From: UBA6183 sp041302975
GTDB taxonomy: Bacteria > Bacteroidota > Bacteroidia > UKL13-3
NCBI GenBank assembly: GCA_041302975.1
Contig: JBFYQC010000258.1
Span: 1-9,042, forward strand
DNA: 9,042 bases
Direction of reading: 5' to 3'
Below the pieces are notes generated by a model that was not told the DNA's origin, made no database searches, and worked only from the letters and a program-made list of their open reading frames with translations. Both the position numbers and the translations under genes were made by a program. Shown here in pieces: positions 1 to 7,410 of this stretch. Numbering within the stretch: the first letter of the stretch is position 1; each line of letters starts with the position of its first letter.

Positions 1-1
1 T

Positions 2-730
2 GGAAAATTGGCCAAGTCGATTTTAAAACTCGATATTAAATCAATGCTCCTACAACTAAAATCAACATTAAATACCAAGCAAGACCCATACAACACTTAC
101 GATTTTATTAAAAAAACAGTAAAAGGGAAATTAGGTTATTTTGTTTTAATGAGCAACAAAGGTGGTTACGACAAGAATATAAAAACTGACAGTTTTGCAT
201 TTAAACATTTAATAAAACAACTGCATAAAAACAGTGATTTTATAGGAATACATCCTTCCTATGCATCAAATCAAAATTTAAACACTTTTATTAAAGAGCG
301 CAATGAGTTAAGTGATATCATCACACAAAAAATCGAAAAAAGCAGACAACATTTTTTAAAAATAAATTTGCCCGATACTTACCGCAATTTAATTCAGGCA
401 GGCATTAAGGAAGACTATACCATGGCCTATGCAGAACAAGTAGGATTTAGGGCAAGCACTTGCATCCCATTCTGTTTTTTTGATTTAGCCCTAAACAAAC
501 CAACAACATTATTGTGTTATCCAACTTGTTTTATGGATACCACAGCTATTCAATATCTGAGCTGGGACTCACAAAAAATAGAGGATTTTAATGAAAAGTT
601 ATTGAATTTGACGAAAAAGTACAATGGACATTATGTAACCTTGTGGCATAATAATACATTTGTGTTACCCCCTATAGCACAAGCATTTTGTAACTTATTC
701 GAAAAACCTGAATTTGATAAGATTCTATAA
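2..730 (+). CDS. Polysaccharide deacetylase (NodB-like) family protein, C-terminal part
   Basis: The frame is open to the left edge, so this is the C-terminal 242 residues of a longer protein. The TTG at position 8 is very likely an internal Leu codon, not the start. Numbering from the edge, a DPYNT motif lies near residue 28. A GIHPSYASN segment (82-90) resembles the metal-binding His/Ser motif of NodB-type deacetylases, SRQHFL (114-119) resembles the Arg-containing motif, and LWHNN (214-218) resembles the late catalytic-His motif. EDYTMAYAEQVGFRAST (137-153) is typical of the roughly 430-residue Bacteroidota members of this superfamily. The Asp-Asp motif expected earlier in the fold would lie outside the window. 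The family removes N- or O-acetyl groups from cell-surface glycans; the substrate here is unknown. It overlaps the downstream gene by 17 bp, suggesting coupled translation and a shared envelope-polysaccharide role. Family assignment is fairly sure; activity is inferred. Confidence 0.8.
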   Translation, partial: GKLAKSILKLDIKSMLLQLKSTLNTKQDPYNTYDFIKKTVKGKLGYFVLMSNKGGYDKNIKTDSFAFKHLIKQLHKNSDFIGIHPSYASNQNLNTFIKERNELSDIITQKIEKSRQHFLKINLPDTYRNLIQAGIKEDYTMAYAEQVGFRASTCIPFCFFDLALNKPTTLLCYPTCFMDTTAIQYLSWDSQKIEDFNEKLLNLTKKYNGHYVTLWHNNTFVLPPIAQAFCNLFEKPEFDKIL

Positions 731-1628
731 ACATGAAGAGATAGATAAGTTTAAGTGGGATGAGTGTATTAAAAATGCTAATAATAGTCTTATTTACGGC
801 TACAGTTGGTATCTTGATATCGCATCTCCTTCTTGGAATGCCGTTATACTTGGCGACTATCATGCTGTAATGCCATTGCCTACGGTGAAAAAAGTTTTCA
901 CGATGGCTTATCAACCATTTTTTACCCAACAACTAGGAATATTTATTAGTGCAGGTTATGAGTTGCAAGCTGGCATTACAGAGTTTTTTCAAACAATTCC
1001 AGCAGATTACAAATACATTAATGTTTGTTTGAATGAAAAAAATGATAGTGGTGCTAAAGTGAATTTCGAGCTAAAGAGGCGTAATAACTATTTACTTTAC
1101 TTACATCAATCATACGAGCAATTATTTAAAGGTTTCAGTGACCACAATAGGCGTAATGTAAATAAGTCGAAAAAAAATGATTTAACTATTAGTGATACCA
1201 CACACGAAAGTGTAGTTAAATTTTACATTGAAAATAAAGGTAACGATACAGCAAAAGTTAGTGTTGAAGATTATGACCGTTTAAATAAACTGCTTGATGT
1301 AGCGCACAAAAGAGGATTTGTAACTTGTAAACAAGTTAAAGATGAAACAGGAAATTGTGTTGCATGTGCCGCTTTTTATATTCATCAAAATAGGCTAATT
1401 TATCAGATCGGTACATCTAATGACGAAGGTCGTGATTTGAGAGCAATGTACTTCTTGTTTGACAGATTAATATTTGAGAACAGCGAACAAAATATGGTTC
1501 TAGACTTTGAAGGCTCGGATATTGAAGGCGTAGGAAGGTTTTTTAGCGGGTTTGGAGCATTATTAGTTCCTTATCATAGATTAATTGCCAATCGTTTACC
1601 ATGGCCGTTTAACTTGTTAAAAAAATAA
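714..1628 (+). CDS. FemAB/GNAT-fold acyl- or aminoacyltransferase-like protein
   Basis: This 304-residue protein belongs to a widespread Bacteroidota family usually annotated as GNAT N-acetyltransferase or hypothetical. Recognisable conserved stretches are the start MIRFYKHEEIDKFKWDECI, GYSWYLDIASPSW (29-41), VMPLPTVKK (52-60), QPFFTQQLGIF (67-77), and LDFEGSDIEGVGRFFSGFGA (263-282) in the second GNAT-like half. It ends in LPWPFNLLKK. The layout resembles FemAB or CelD/BioF2-like proteins, which join acyl or aminoacyl groups to cell-wall or surface glycan precursors; the real substrate is unknown. No signal peptide or membrane segment is visible, so it is probably cytoplasmic. The start is TTG inside the end of the deacetylase gene: the next in-frame ATG is at Met53, which would remove conserved sequence. 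The 17-bp overlap points to translational coupling with the upstream deacetylase. Confidence 0.75.
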   Translation: MIRFYKHEEIDKFKWDECIKNANNSLIYGYSWYLDIASPSWNAVILGDYHAVMPLPTVKKVFTMAYQPFFTQQLGIFISAGYELQAGITEFFQTIPADYKYINVCLNEKNDSGAKVNFELKRRNNYLLYLHQSYEQLFKGFSDHNRRNVNKSKKNDLTISDTTHESVVKFYIENKGNDTAKVSVEDYDRLNKLLDVAHKRGFVTCKQVKDETGNCVACAAFYIHQNRLIYQIGTSNDEGRDLRAMYFLFDRLIFENSEQNMVLDFEGSDIEGVGRFFSGFGALLVPYHRLIANRLPWPFNLLKK

Positions 1629-1651
1629 CATCATTATTTAGGGTTATTCTA

Positions 1652-1659
1652 TATACTTG
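1652..1659 (+). promoter_or_regulatory. Possible weak Bacteroidota -7 element upstream of the Ppx/GppA gene
   Basis: TATACTTG matches the Bacteroidota -7 consensus TAnnTTTG at all but one fixed position. It would place transcription start roughly 20-25 nt before the GTG start at 1686. No TTG-type -33 element is visible at the expected distance. In AT-rich DNA such matches occur by chance, so this is only a candidate, and read-through from the upstream pair is equally possible. Confidence 0.2.
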
Positions 1660-1685
1660 TGCTACCAACTTAATAGTACCACAAG

Positions 1686-2561
1686 GTGAAATTTGCAGCA
1701 ATAGATATTGGAAGTAACGCAGTTAGATTACAAATTGCACGCCTAAACGACAATCCCCAAGAACCGTTTAAAAAAGTAGAATTTGTTCGTATACCTATTA
1801 GGTTGGGTGATGACGCTTTTAATAGAGGTAAGATTAGCAAGGAGAAACGTAAAATGTTTTACAAAGCTATGCAATCCTTTAAGTTGATGATGGAAGTATT
1901 TGGCGTAAACAGCTACATGGCATGTGCTACCAGCGCAATGCGCGAAGCCAAAAATGGACAAAAAATAGTTGAAAAAGTTGCTGAAGAATTTGATTTAAAC
2001 ATTGATATTATTGATGGTAAACGTGAATCAGAATTAATTCTAAAATCAATTACACGCTACCTAAAACCTGACCATAATTACTTAACCATTGATGTAGGCG
2101 GAGGTAGCACCGAGATGACCGTAATCCAAAATTTAAAAGCTTACGACAGTGTGAGTTTTGATGTTGGTACTGTAAGGTTATTAGATAATGCCATCAAAAA
2201 AGAAAATTGGAGTGCATTGGAGTCTTATGTAAAAGACCACATCAAAGCCATTGAACACTCACGTGCCATTGCTACAAGCGGCACCATAAATAAAATAGCC
2301 AATATCATTAATCCAACATTAACAGAGCCTTCTATTACCATTGATGAATTAGATAAGTTTTATCACACCATCAAAAAAATGAGCATTACGCAACTGATAG
2401 AAACCTATAAACTAAATCCGGATAGGGCTGATGTAATGGAGCACTCGGCTTATCTATACCTTAAAATATTAAAGTGGGCAAACATAGAAAAACTGTTTGC
2501 ACCAAGTGCGGGTTTAAAAGATGGAATTTTATATGAGTTGCTTGAAAAAAGCGAGTATTAA
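1686..2561 (+). CDS. Ppx/GppA-family phosphatase (exopolyphosphatase-like)
   Basis: This 291-residue protein is of the sugar-kinase/actin/Hsp70 fold. It has the phosphate-1 loop AIDIGSNAVRL (5-15), the family motif ATSAMREA (81-88), an acidic GKRESELI segment (111-118) where the catalytic Glu of Ppx enzymes falls, the phosphate-2 loop TIDVGGGSTEM (134-144), ATSGTINKIANI (196-207), and the closing SAGLKDGILYEL (274-285). Known members hydrolyse inorganic polyphosphate and/or pppGpp. This is the short form, with only the two N-terminal domains and no C-terminal HD-like domain as in the roughly 500-residue E. coli Ppx and GppA. Which substrate it prefers cannot be read from sequence. The start is GTG, chosen because MKFAAIDIGSNAVRL matches the usual N-terminus of the family. 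Its stop codon overlaps that of the convergent membrane-protein gene. Confidence 0.9.
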   Translation: MKFAAIDIGSNAVRLQIARLNDNPQEPFKKVEFVRIPIRLGDDAFNRGKISKEKRKMFYKAMQSFKLMMEVFGVNSYMACATSAMREAKNGQKIVEKVAEEFDLNIDIIDGKRESELILKSITRYLKPDHNYLTIDVGGGSTEMTVIQNLKAYDSVSFDVGTVRLLDNAIKKENWSALESYVKDHIKAIEHSRAIATSGTINKIANIINPTLTEPSITIDELDKFYHTIKKMSITQLIETYKLNPDRADVMEHSAYLYLKILKWANIEKLFAPSAGLKDGILYELLEKSEY

Positions 2562-3016
2562 AACAAGTCGGTTAGCTTAACACCTAGCAATGCATACAAA
2601 CCATAGGTAAGCAGTGTCCAGCCTAAAAAGCTAAAAAACATATAGCGTTTTATTTTCCATTTATTCTCTTCGAAAGCAGCAGCTAAAATTGTACCTACCG
2701 GAACAGATAATAAAACAGGAGTAAGAATTACAATACCTACTATTTCGTACTTAATAATAAACTTTAAAAGCCTTCTACGATGCTTACCTACAGGCTTATG
2801 CACTTTAGGTTGCGGTGGTCGTATTTTGTGGTATAAAAATAAAATTCCGTCCCATAAATATAAATAAACAACAACCCCTACCATACCACCACCAACGGTA
2901 CACAATAAGGTTTCAATGAAATTTAAATTAGTACCAATAGCCGTAAAAACACCTATTAAGTATTTTACAGCACTGGTTAAAATTACTGCAATATATTTGG
3001 CCAACAGTTCCTTCAT
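2558..3016 (-). CDS. Small integral membrane protein, function unknown
   Basis: This 152-residue protein has about four hydrophobic segments, near residues 9-28, 37-62, 90-113 and 125-147. They are split by a strongly basic loop with KPVGKHRRRLLK at 74-85, which should face the cytoplasm. The segment GIVILTPVLLSVPVGTILAAAF (94-115) has the Pro/Gly-rich membrane pattern seen in families annotated as small multidrug export-like or DedA/SNARE-associated-like. I recognise the general Bacteroidota type but not a proven function. The ATG start at 3016 lies 30 bp after the murQ stop in the same direction, so the two genes probably form an operon. The 3' end overlaps the phosphatase gene tail to tail by 4 bp. 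Confidence 0.7.
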   Translation of the reverse strand: MKELLAKYIAVILTSAVKYLIGVFTAIGTNLNFIETLLCTVGGGMVGVVVYLYLWDGILFLYHKIRPPQPKVHKPVGKHRRRLLKFIIKYEIVGIVILTPVLLSVPVGTILAAAFEENKWKIKRYMFFSFLGWTLLTYGLYALLGVKLTDLF

Positions 3017-3046
3017 GCTATTAGCAAATATAGGGGATTTAGCGGG

Positions 3047-3949
3047 TTAGTCTTTAGTTAAATCTAACTTTTTAACAGCAGCAATTGCTTTACGCACATT
3101 TCCATATGTTTTTAAAAGTAAGGTAGCTTTAGGTTCATCAACTTTTAAATCATCCATAATCATTTTTGCACCGCGCTTAATGAGTTTATTGTTGGTTGGT
3201 GTCATGTCCACCATTTTGTTTCCTTTAACCCTACCCAATTTTATCATCAAACTTGTGCTAATCATATTTAACACCAGCTTTTGTGCAGTACCACTTTTCA
3301 TACGTGTACTACCTGTAACAAACTCTGGGCCTACTATCACTTCAACCGGGTATTGCGCGGCCTCAGCTACTTTGCTTCCTTTGTTACAAACTATACACCC
3401 TGTTAAAACACCAGCTTTATTCGCTTCTTTTAATGCACCAACAACATAGGGTGTGCTGCCACTTGCGGCAATACCAATCAACACATCTTTTTTACCAATT
3501 TTGTGTGCTTTTAGATCTTTCCAACCTTGTTTTTCATCATCTTCGGCAAACTCTACAGCTTTACGTATGGCTTTATCGCCACCCGCAATTAAGCCAATAA
3601 CCAAATCGAATGGAACACCAAAAGTTGGCGGACATTCACTTGCATCAACTATACCTAATCGGCCGCTTGTACCTGCACCAATATAAAATAATCGTCCCCC
3701 CTTTTTCATGCGTTCGTGAGCGGCATCAACCAAATTTTTAACCTTTGATATAGCTTTGTTTACCGCAACAGGAACGCTATGGTCTTCTTTGTTGATATTA
3801 GCAAGCAGCTGTTTAGTGCTCATTTTTTCTAAATGATTGTGCTTAGAAGTTTGCTCGGTGGTACGTTTATCTGTATGAACAGCAACTTGCTTAACAGTTT
3901 TTTCAACTGCTACTTTCACCGATTTTGCTGATGTTTTTTTTGTGGCCAT
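3047..3949 (-). CDS. murQ: N-acetylmuramic acid 6-phosphate etherase
   Basis: MurQ cleaves the D-lactyl ether of MurNAc-6-phosphate to give GlcNAc-6-phosphate and D-lactate in cytoplasmic peptidoglycan recycling (EC 4.2.1.126). The SIS-domain signature is clear: YIGAGTSGRLGIVDASECPP at 89-108, IAASGSTPYVVGAL, and VTGSTRMKSGTAQKLVLNM. By comparison with E. coli MurQ from memory, catalytic Glu83 corresponds to Glu105 (DASECPP) and Glu114 to Glu136 (VEFAEDD); both are present. Homology begins near TEQTSKHNHLEKMST at about residue 31. The first 29 residues are therefore an extra Lys/Ala/Val-rich tail, and the C-terminus stops some 25 residues short of the E. coli protein. The ATG at 3949 is the only good start that keeps the conserved N-terminus. 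A run of eight A residues lies in codons 3-6. It is divergent from the S41 protease gene and probably co-transcribed with the downstream membrane protein gene. Confidence 0.95.
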   Translation of the reverse strand: MATKKTSAKSVKVAVEKTVKQVAVHTDKRTTEQTSKHNHLEKMSTKQLLANINKEDHSVPVAVNKAISKVKNLVDAAHERMKKGGRLFYIGAGTSGRLGIVDASECPPTFGVPFDLVIGLIAGGDKAIRKAVEFAEDDEKQGWKDLKAHKIGKKDVLIGIAASGSTPYVVGALKEANKAGVLTGCIVCNKGSKVAEAAQYPVEVIVGPEFVTGSTRMKSGTAQKLVLNMISTSLMIKLGRVKGNKMVDMTPTNNKLIKRGAKMIMDDLKVDEPKATLLLKTYGNVRKAIAAVKKLDLTKD

Positions 3950-3968
3950 AACTTGATCAGTTAATTTT

Positions 3969-3984
3969 ATTGAACAAAATCAAT
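3969..3984. repeat. Short inverted repeat in the murQ/protease intergenic region
   Basis: ATTGA-6 nt-TCAAT lies in the 97-bp divergent intergenic region, close to the murQ start. Its - strand also reads TGATTTTG (3975-3982), a one-mismatch TAnnTTTG that could serve murQ. The arms are only 5 bp and AT-rich, so either reading is tentative. Confidence 0.2.
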
Positions 3985-4016
3985 TATAAAAATCTTTTTT
4001 GCGTTGATGTGGTTGT

Positions 4017-4024
4017 TATCTTTG
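4017..4024 (+). promoter_or_regulatory. Probable Bacteroidota -7 promoter element for the S41 protease gene
   Basis: TATCTTTG matches the Bacteroidota sigma-ABfr -7 consensus TAnnTTTG at every fixed position. It sits 22 bp before the ATG at 4047, which leaves a plausible leader of about 18 nt. A TTTG at 3998-4001 could be the -33 element, although its 15-bp spacing is shorter than the usual 19 or so. The position in a divergent intergenic region, where a promoter is required, adds support. Confidence 0.5.
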
Positions 4025-4046
4025 AATCCTATTACGAAGAACATAC

Positions 4047-5663
4047 ATGAACAAATCAATTTGGCAACCGTTTATATACGCATTGTTGATAGTTGTGGGT
4101 ATTATAATGGGCATGTGGCTAAAACCAGATACAAATGGTGGTGCATTTTTATTTAAAAGTAAAAATAAATTAGGGCAGATACTAAACATTATTAACGAGG
4201 CTTATGTAGATCCCGTTGATGTGGACAGCCTTGAAGAGGTCGCCATTAATGAGTTATTAACCCAACTCGACCCGCACAGTGTATACATCCCTGCAAAAGA
4301 TTTACAACAAGCCAACGAAGGTTTAGAAGGTAATTTTGAAGGTGTAGGTATTGAGTTTAGTATTTTAGATGATACCATTATGGTAGCCAACGTGCTTAAG
4401 GATGGTCCTGCATCTAAAGTAGGTATTTTACCCGGTGACAGAATTATTAAGGTTGATACGGCAAACGTGGCAAGTATTGGTATTCAAAACGAACAGGTAT
4501 TTAAATTACTAAGAGGGGCTGCAGGCACAAAAGTGTTGGTACAGTTGTTTAGACCTGATGGTAAACGTAAAGTCAGTTATAACATCTCGCGCGGGCAAAT
4601 TCCAATTTACAGTGTTGATGCCGCTTTGATGTTGAACAACCAGACAGGGTATATTAAAATTGAACGTTTTGCAGCAAGCACCCATCAAGAATTTGTGGAT
4701 GCATTGGAGAAACTTCAGTCACAACAAATGAAAAACTTAGTTTTGGATTTACGCAATAATCCTGGGGGATATTTAAGTGCTGCAACCGATATTGCTGATG
4801 AGTTTTTGAATGATAAAAAGTTAATTGTATACACCGAAGGTAGAACCCAAAGACGTGCAGAATACAGAGCAGAAAACCCCGGTAATTTTGAATCAGGAAA
4901 ACTCATTGTTTTAATTGATGAAGGTAGTGCAAGCGCAAGCGAGATAGTAAGTGGCGCTGTGCAGGATTGGGACCGTGGTGTGATTTTAGGAAGAAGAAGT
5001 TTTGGCAAAGGATTGGTACAAGAGCCTTTTCAATTACAAGATGGTTCTGCTATCAGATTAACTGTATCGCGTTATTACACACCTGCTGGAAGATGTATAC
5101 AAAAAGATTACACTAATGGTGTTGAAGCATATGAACATGAGATAAGTAATAGATATGAAGATGGAGAGGTGAATGATGAAACTAAATTAAAAATTACAGA
5201 CAGTACAACTTACAAAACAGATAAAGGCAGAACGGTTTATGGCGGTGGAGGAATTATGCCTGATGTATTTGTAGCAGTTGATACCAGTTATATTAATAAA
5301 TTTTATGCAGCTTTGTTTGAGCAAAGTTTATTAAGTAGGTTTACCTATAACTACATGGATGCTAACCGTAAATCGTTAACTACCACATATAAAAATGCTG
5401 CTTCATTTAATGCTTCATTTTATGTGAACGATATTTTATGGAATAAGTTTGTTAACTACATCAAACAAAATAGCACCATCGATTTTTCGACTCAAGAACT
5501 TGTGCAGTCCGAAAAGCACGTAAGACTTTTATTAAAGGCCATGATTGCAAGGCAAGTTTGGCGCGATGAAGGTTATTACACTGTATTGAGTAGCGAAGAT
5601 AAAATGATACGAAAGGCAATTGAAACATTCTCTTCTAACTACAATAAGTTACTTAAGCCCTAA
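4047..5663 (+). CDS. C-terminal processing peptidase, S41 family, with PDZ domain
   Basis: This 538-residue envelope serine protease is of the CtpA/Tsp type. An N-terminal hydrophobic segment at residues 5-25 (uncleaved anchor or signal peptide) should place the rest in the periplasm. Next come a helical cap region (about 38-95, LDPHSVYIPAKD) and a PDZ domain (about 97-183, GVGIEFSILDDTIMV, PASKVGILPGDRIIKVD). The S41 core (about 190-350) has LVLDLRNNPGG (231-241), GSASASEIVSGA (293-304) and RSFGKGLVQEPF (317-328). By comparison with E. coli Tsp, Ser296 and Lys321 form the catalytic dyad, with Gln325 as the supporting residue; all are intact. The C-terminal 190 residues form a helical extension common in Bacteroidota members. 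These enzymes trim or degrade envelope proteins from the C-terminus; the target is unknown. The gene is probably monocistronic, with its own promoter and a palindromic terminator right after the stop. Confidence 0.93.
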   Translation: MNKSIWQPFIYALLIVVGIIMGMWLKPDTNGGAFLFKSKNKLGQILNIINEAYVDPVDVDSLEEVAINELLTQLDPHSVYIPAKDLQQANEGLEGNFEGVGIEFSILDDTIMVANVLKDGPASKVGILPGDRIIKVDTANVASIGIQNEQVFKLLRGAAGTKVLVQLFRPDGKRKVSYNISRGQIPIYSVDAALMLNNQTGYIKIERFAASTHQEFVDALEKLQSQQMKNLVLDLRNNPGGYLSAATDIADEFLNDKKLIVYTEGRTQRRAEYRAENPGNFESGKLIVLIDEGSASASEIVSGAVQDWDRGVILGRRSFGKGLVQEPFQLQDGSAIRLTVSRYYTPAGRCIQKDYTNGVEAYEHEISNRYEDGEVNDETKLKITDSTTYKTDKGRTVYGGGGIMPDVFVAVDTSYINKFYAALFEQSLLSRFTYNYMDANRKSLTTTYKNAASFNASFYVNDILWNKFVNYIKQNSTIDFSTQELVQSEKHVRLLLKAMIARQVWRDEGYYTVLSSEDKMIRKAIETFSSNYNKLLKP

Positions 5664-5705
5664 AAACAAAAATGCCACATCAAATTTGATGTGGCATTTT
5701 TGTTT
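5664..5705. terminator. Bidirectional intrinsic terminator, perfect 42-bp palindrome
   Basis: This is an exact inverted repeat of 21 bp per arm with its centre between 5684 and 5685. The core stem is ATGCCACATC / GATGTGGCAT around an AAATTT loop. The outer arms are AAACAAAA and TTTTGTTT, so each strand's transcript ends its stem with a U-rich tract. It begins directly after the protease stop (5661-5663) and lies just past the stop of the convergent FTCD gene (5719). It should therefore end transcription from both sides. Confidence 0.9.
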
Positions 5706-5718
5706 ATGCTTAACTGAA

Positions 5719-7410
5719 TTAAGTAATTGCAGCTTCAACCTTTGCAACAAGTGCATCTGCTTCTGCATGATTTTTATCTAAAATTTGTTTTGCACGGCCT
5801 TTTATGTTTTCAGCAAACGCCCGATCTTTTAATCCTTGCGCATTTACCAGAACATTAAAATATGCACCACGCACAGCCGTTTTAACGCACAATACACCTA
5901 CACCTGCATCAGTAATACTATTAGGATTCCCTTGCTCAATCATTACGGCCAACATAGGTAAAATACTGTATGCAGTTTCCATTACTTTAAACGGAATATC
6001 GCAAGCATATTTTGTGGCATCTTCTATGGCTTGTGATCTTGCTTTTTTCTCCTCATCAGTTCCTTTTGGTAAACCAAAAGCATGCATAATTTTATTAAAC
6101 GCATTGGTATCTTCATCCACTAAAGTTAGTAAGGTATCTTTAACCTGTTGCCCTTGTGCGGCAAGGTTACTAAACAAGTTAATCTTCTCTTCCCAACCAC
6201 GTTTTCCGGCACTTAAGTTGGCCACCATAGTACCCAAAGCAGCACCTAAACTTCCTACATAAGCACTAATACTTCCTCCGCCCGGGGCAGGACTTTCGCT
6301 TGCAGTTTCGTCAGCAAATGCACGTAAATCCATACGGATTAAACGTTCATTTTCAGCCTTACGTAATTTATATTCAATTATTTTTTTCTCAGGGTCAAAA
6401 GGAGCTAATTCATCTAAGCCTAAACTTTTAACTGCAATGTGAATTAGCTCACTTTCGCTTACACCAATACTTCTGTTTTGTTTTAGTAGGTAATGTTTAC
6501 CTGCATCAAGCATAGCACTTAAAGGAATCAGTCCAACCAACTCGCTACCAGTTACACGTAAACCACGACTTTGTGCACTGCGGCAAACTTCATCAAATGC
6601 TTGGTGAACGGAAGTAATTTTATAGTTGGTTAAGTTCATAGAAATTTGAGCAACGTTATACTCTTCAATAAACCATCCAATGGCTTTAACAGCTTTTAAA
6701 GTGCCTGGAATACGCACATCGTTTCCATCTGCATCTTTTACTACTTTCCCAGTTACAGGGTTTCCTTCACGTTTTACACGCCCAGCCTCACGCACATCAA
6801 AAGCTACGCTATTAGCCAAACGTACTGATTTTGTGTTTAAGTTTACGTTATAAGCTATAAGAAAATCACGCGCACCAATAACAGTGCCGCCCCATTTGGC
6901 GTTAAACTCAGCTGGCCCAAAATCTGGTTTCCAATCAGGTAATTTAATTTTATCAAAAAATCCCTCGTACTCACCGGCACGAATTACAGATAAGTTTTTA
7001 CGTGATTCATTTTGTTGCGCTGCTTCGTATAAATAAACCGGAATATTAAGCTCCTCTCCAACTCTTTTTCCTAATTTTTGAGCATATACCACGGTCTCTT
7101 CCATGGTAATGCCACTCACTGGAATTAAAGGACAAACATCAGTAGCACCCATACGCGGATGTTCGCCTTTATGTTTACTCATATCAATTAATTCGGCTGC
7201 TTTTTTTATGGCTAAATAAGCAGCCTCAATCACAACATTAGGATGGCCAACAAATGTTACTACTGTTCTATTTGTTGCTTTTCCTGGGTCTACGTCTAAC
7301 AACATTACACCTTCTACCGATTCTATTTGGTCGGTTATTTGTTTAATAATTCCTAAATCAACACCCTCGCTAAAATTAGGAACACATTCTATTAATGCAT
7401 TTTTATTCAT
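5719..7410 (-). CDS. ftcD: Bifunctional glutamate formimidoyltransferase / formimidoyl-THF cyclodeaminase
   Basis: This is a 563-residue fusion. It moves the formimino group from N-formimino-L-glutamate to tetrahydrofolate (EC 2.1.2.5), then deaminates it to 5,10-methenyl-THF (EC 4.3.1.4). It links histidine breakdown to one-carbon metabolism in the cytoplasm. The transferase domain (about 1-340) starts IECVPNFSEG and has DVDPGKATNRTVVTFVGHP (39-57) and GEHPRMGATDVCP (82-94); His84 matches His82 of porcine FTCD from memory. The cyclodeaminase domain (about 357-563) has SPAPGGGSISAYVGSLGAAL (373-392). An extra segment of about 20 residues at 212-234 (KREGNPVTGKVVKDADGNDV) is absent from the porcine enzyme. 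I chose the ATG at 7410 because homologues begin there; a TTG at 7440 would add only MPIHLAYFLL. No other hut genes are visible. Its promoter must lie in the 47 bp up to the neighbouring terminator, but no clear TAnnTTTG is there. Confidence 0.95.
   Translation of the reverse strand: MNKNALIECVPNFSEGVDLGIIKQITDQIESVEGVMLLDVDPGKATNRTVVTFVGHPNVVIEAAYLAIKKAAELIDMSKHKGEHPRMGATDVCPLIPVSGITMEETVVYAQKLGKRVGEELNIPVYLYEAAQQNESRKNLSVIRAGEYEGFFDKIKLPDWKPDFGPAEFNAKWGGTVIGARDFLIAYNVNLNTKSVRLANSVAFDVREAGRVKREGNPVTGKVVKDADGNDVRIPGTLKAVKAIGWFIEEYNVAQISMNLTNYKITSVHQAFDEVCRSAQSRGLRVTGSELVGLIPLSAMLDAGKHYLLKQNRSIGVSESELIHIAVKSLGLDELAPFDPEKKIIEYKLRKAENERLIRMDLRAFADETASESPAPGGGSISAYVGSLGAALGTMVANLSAGKRGWEEKINLFSNLAAQGQQVKDTLLTLVDEDTNAFNKIMHAFGLPKGTDEEKKARSQAIEDATKYACDIPFKVMETAYSILPMLAVMIEQGNPNSITDAGVGVLCVKTAVRGAYFNVLVNAQGLKDRAFAENIKGRAKQILDKNHAEADALVAKVEAAIT

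Noticed and set aside
8..10. TTG as start of the deacetylase gene
   Set aside because: The frame stays open to the window edge and the N-terminal half of the fold is missing, so this is an internal codon of a cut gene.
3025..3032. TATATTTG on the - strand, a perfect TAnnTTTG match before the membrane-protein gene
   Set aside because: It would leave a leader of only about 5 nt and has no -33 partner; co-transcription from murQ is simpler, and chance matches are common in AT-rich DNA.
3180..3686. Two consecutive + strand open frames opposite murQ
   Set aside because: They mirror murQ codons, split at a stop, and resemble no family.
5804..6262. Open frame of 152 codons on the + strand inside ftcD
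   Set aside because: It is antisense to well-conserved FTCD sequence, with no recognisable protein features; a shadow of the real gene.
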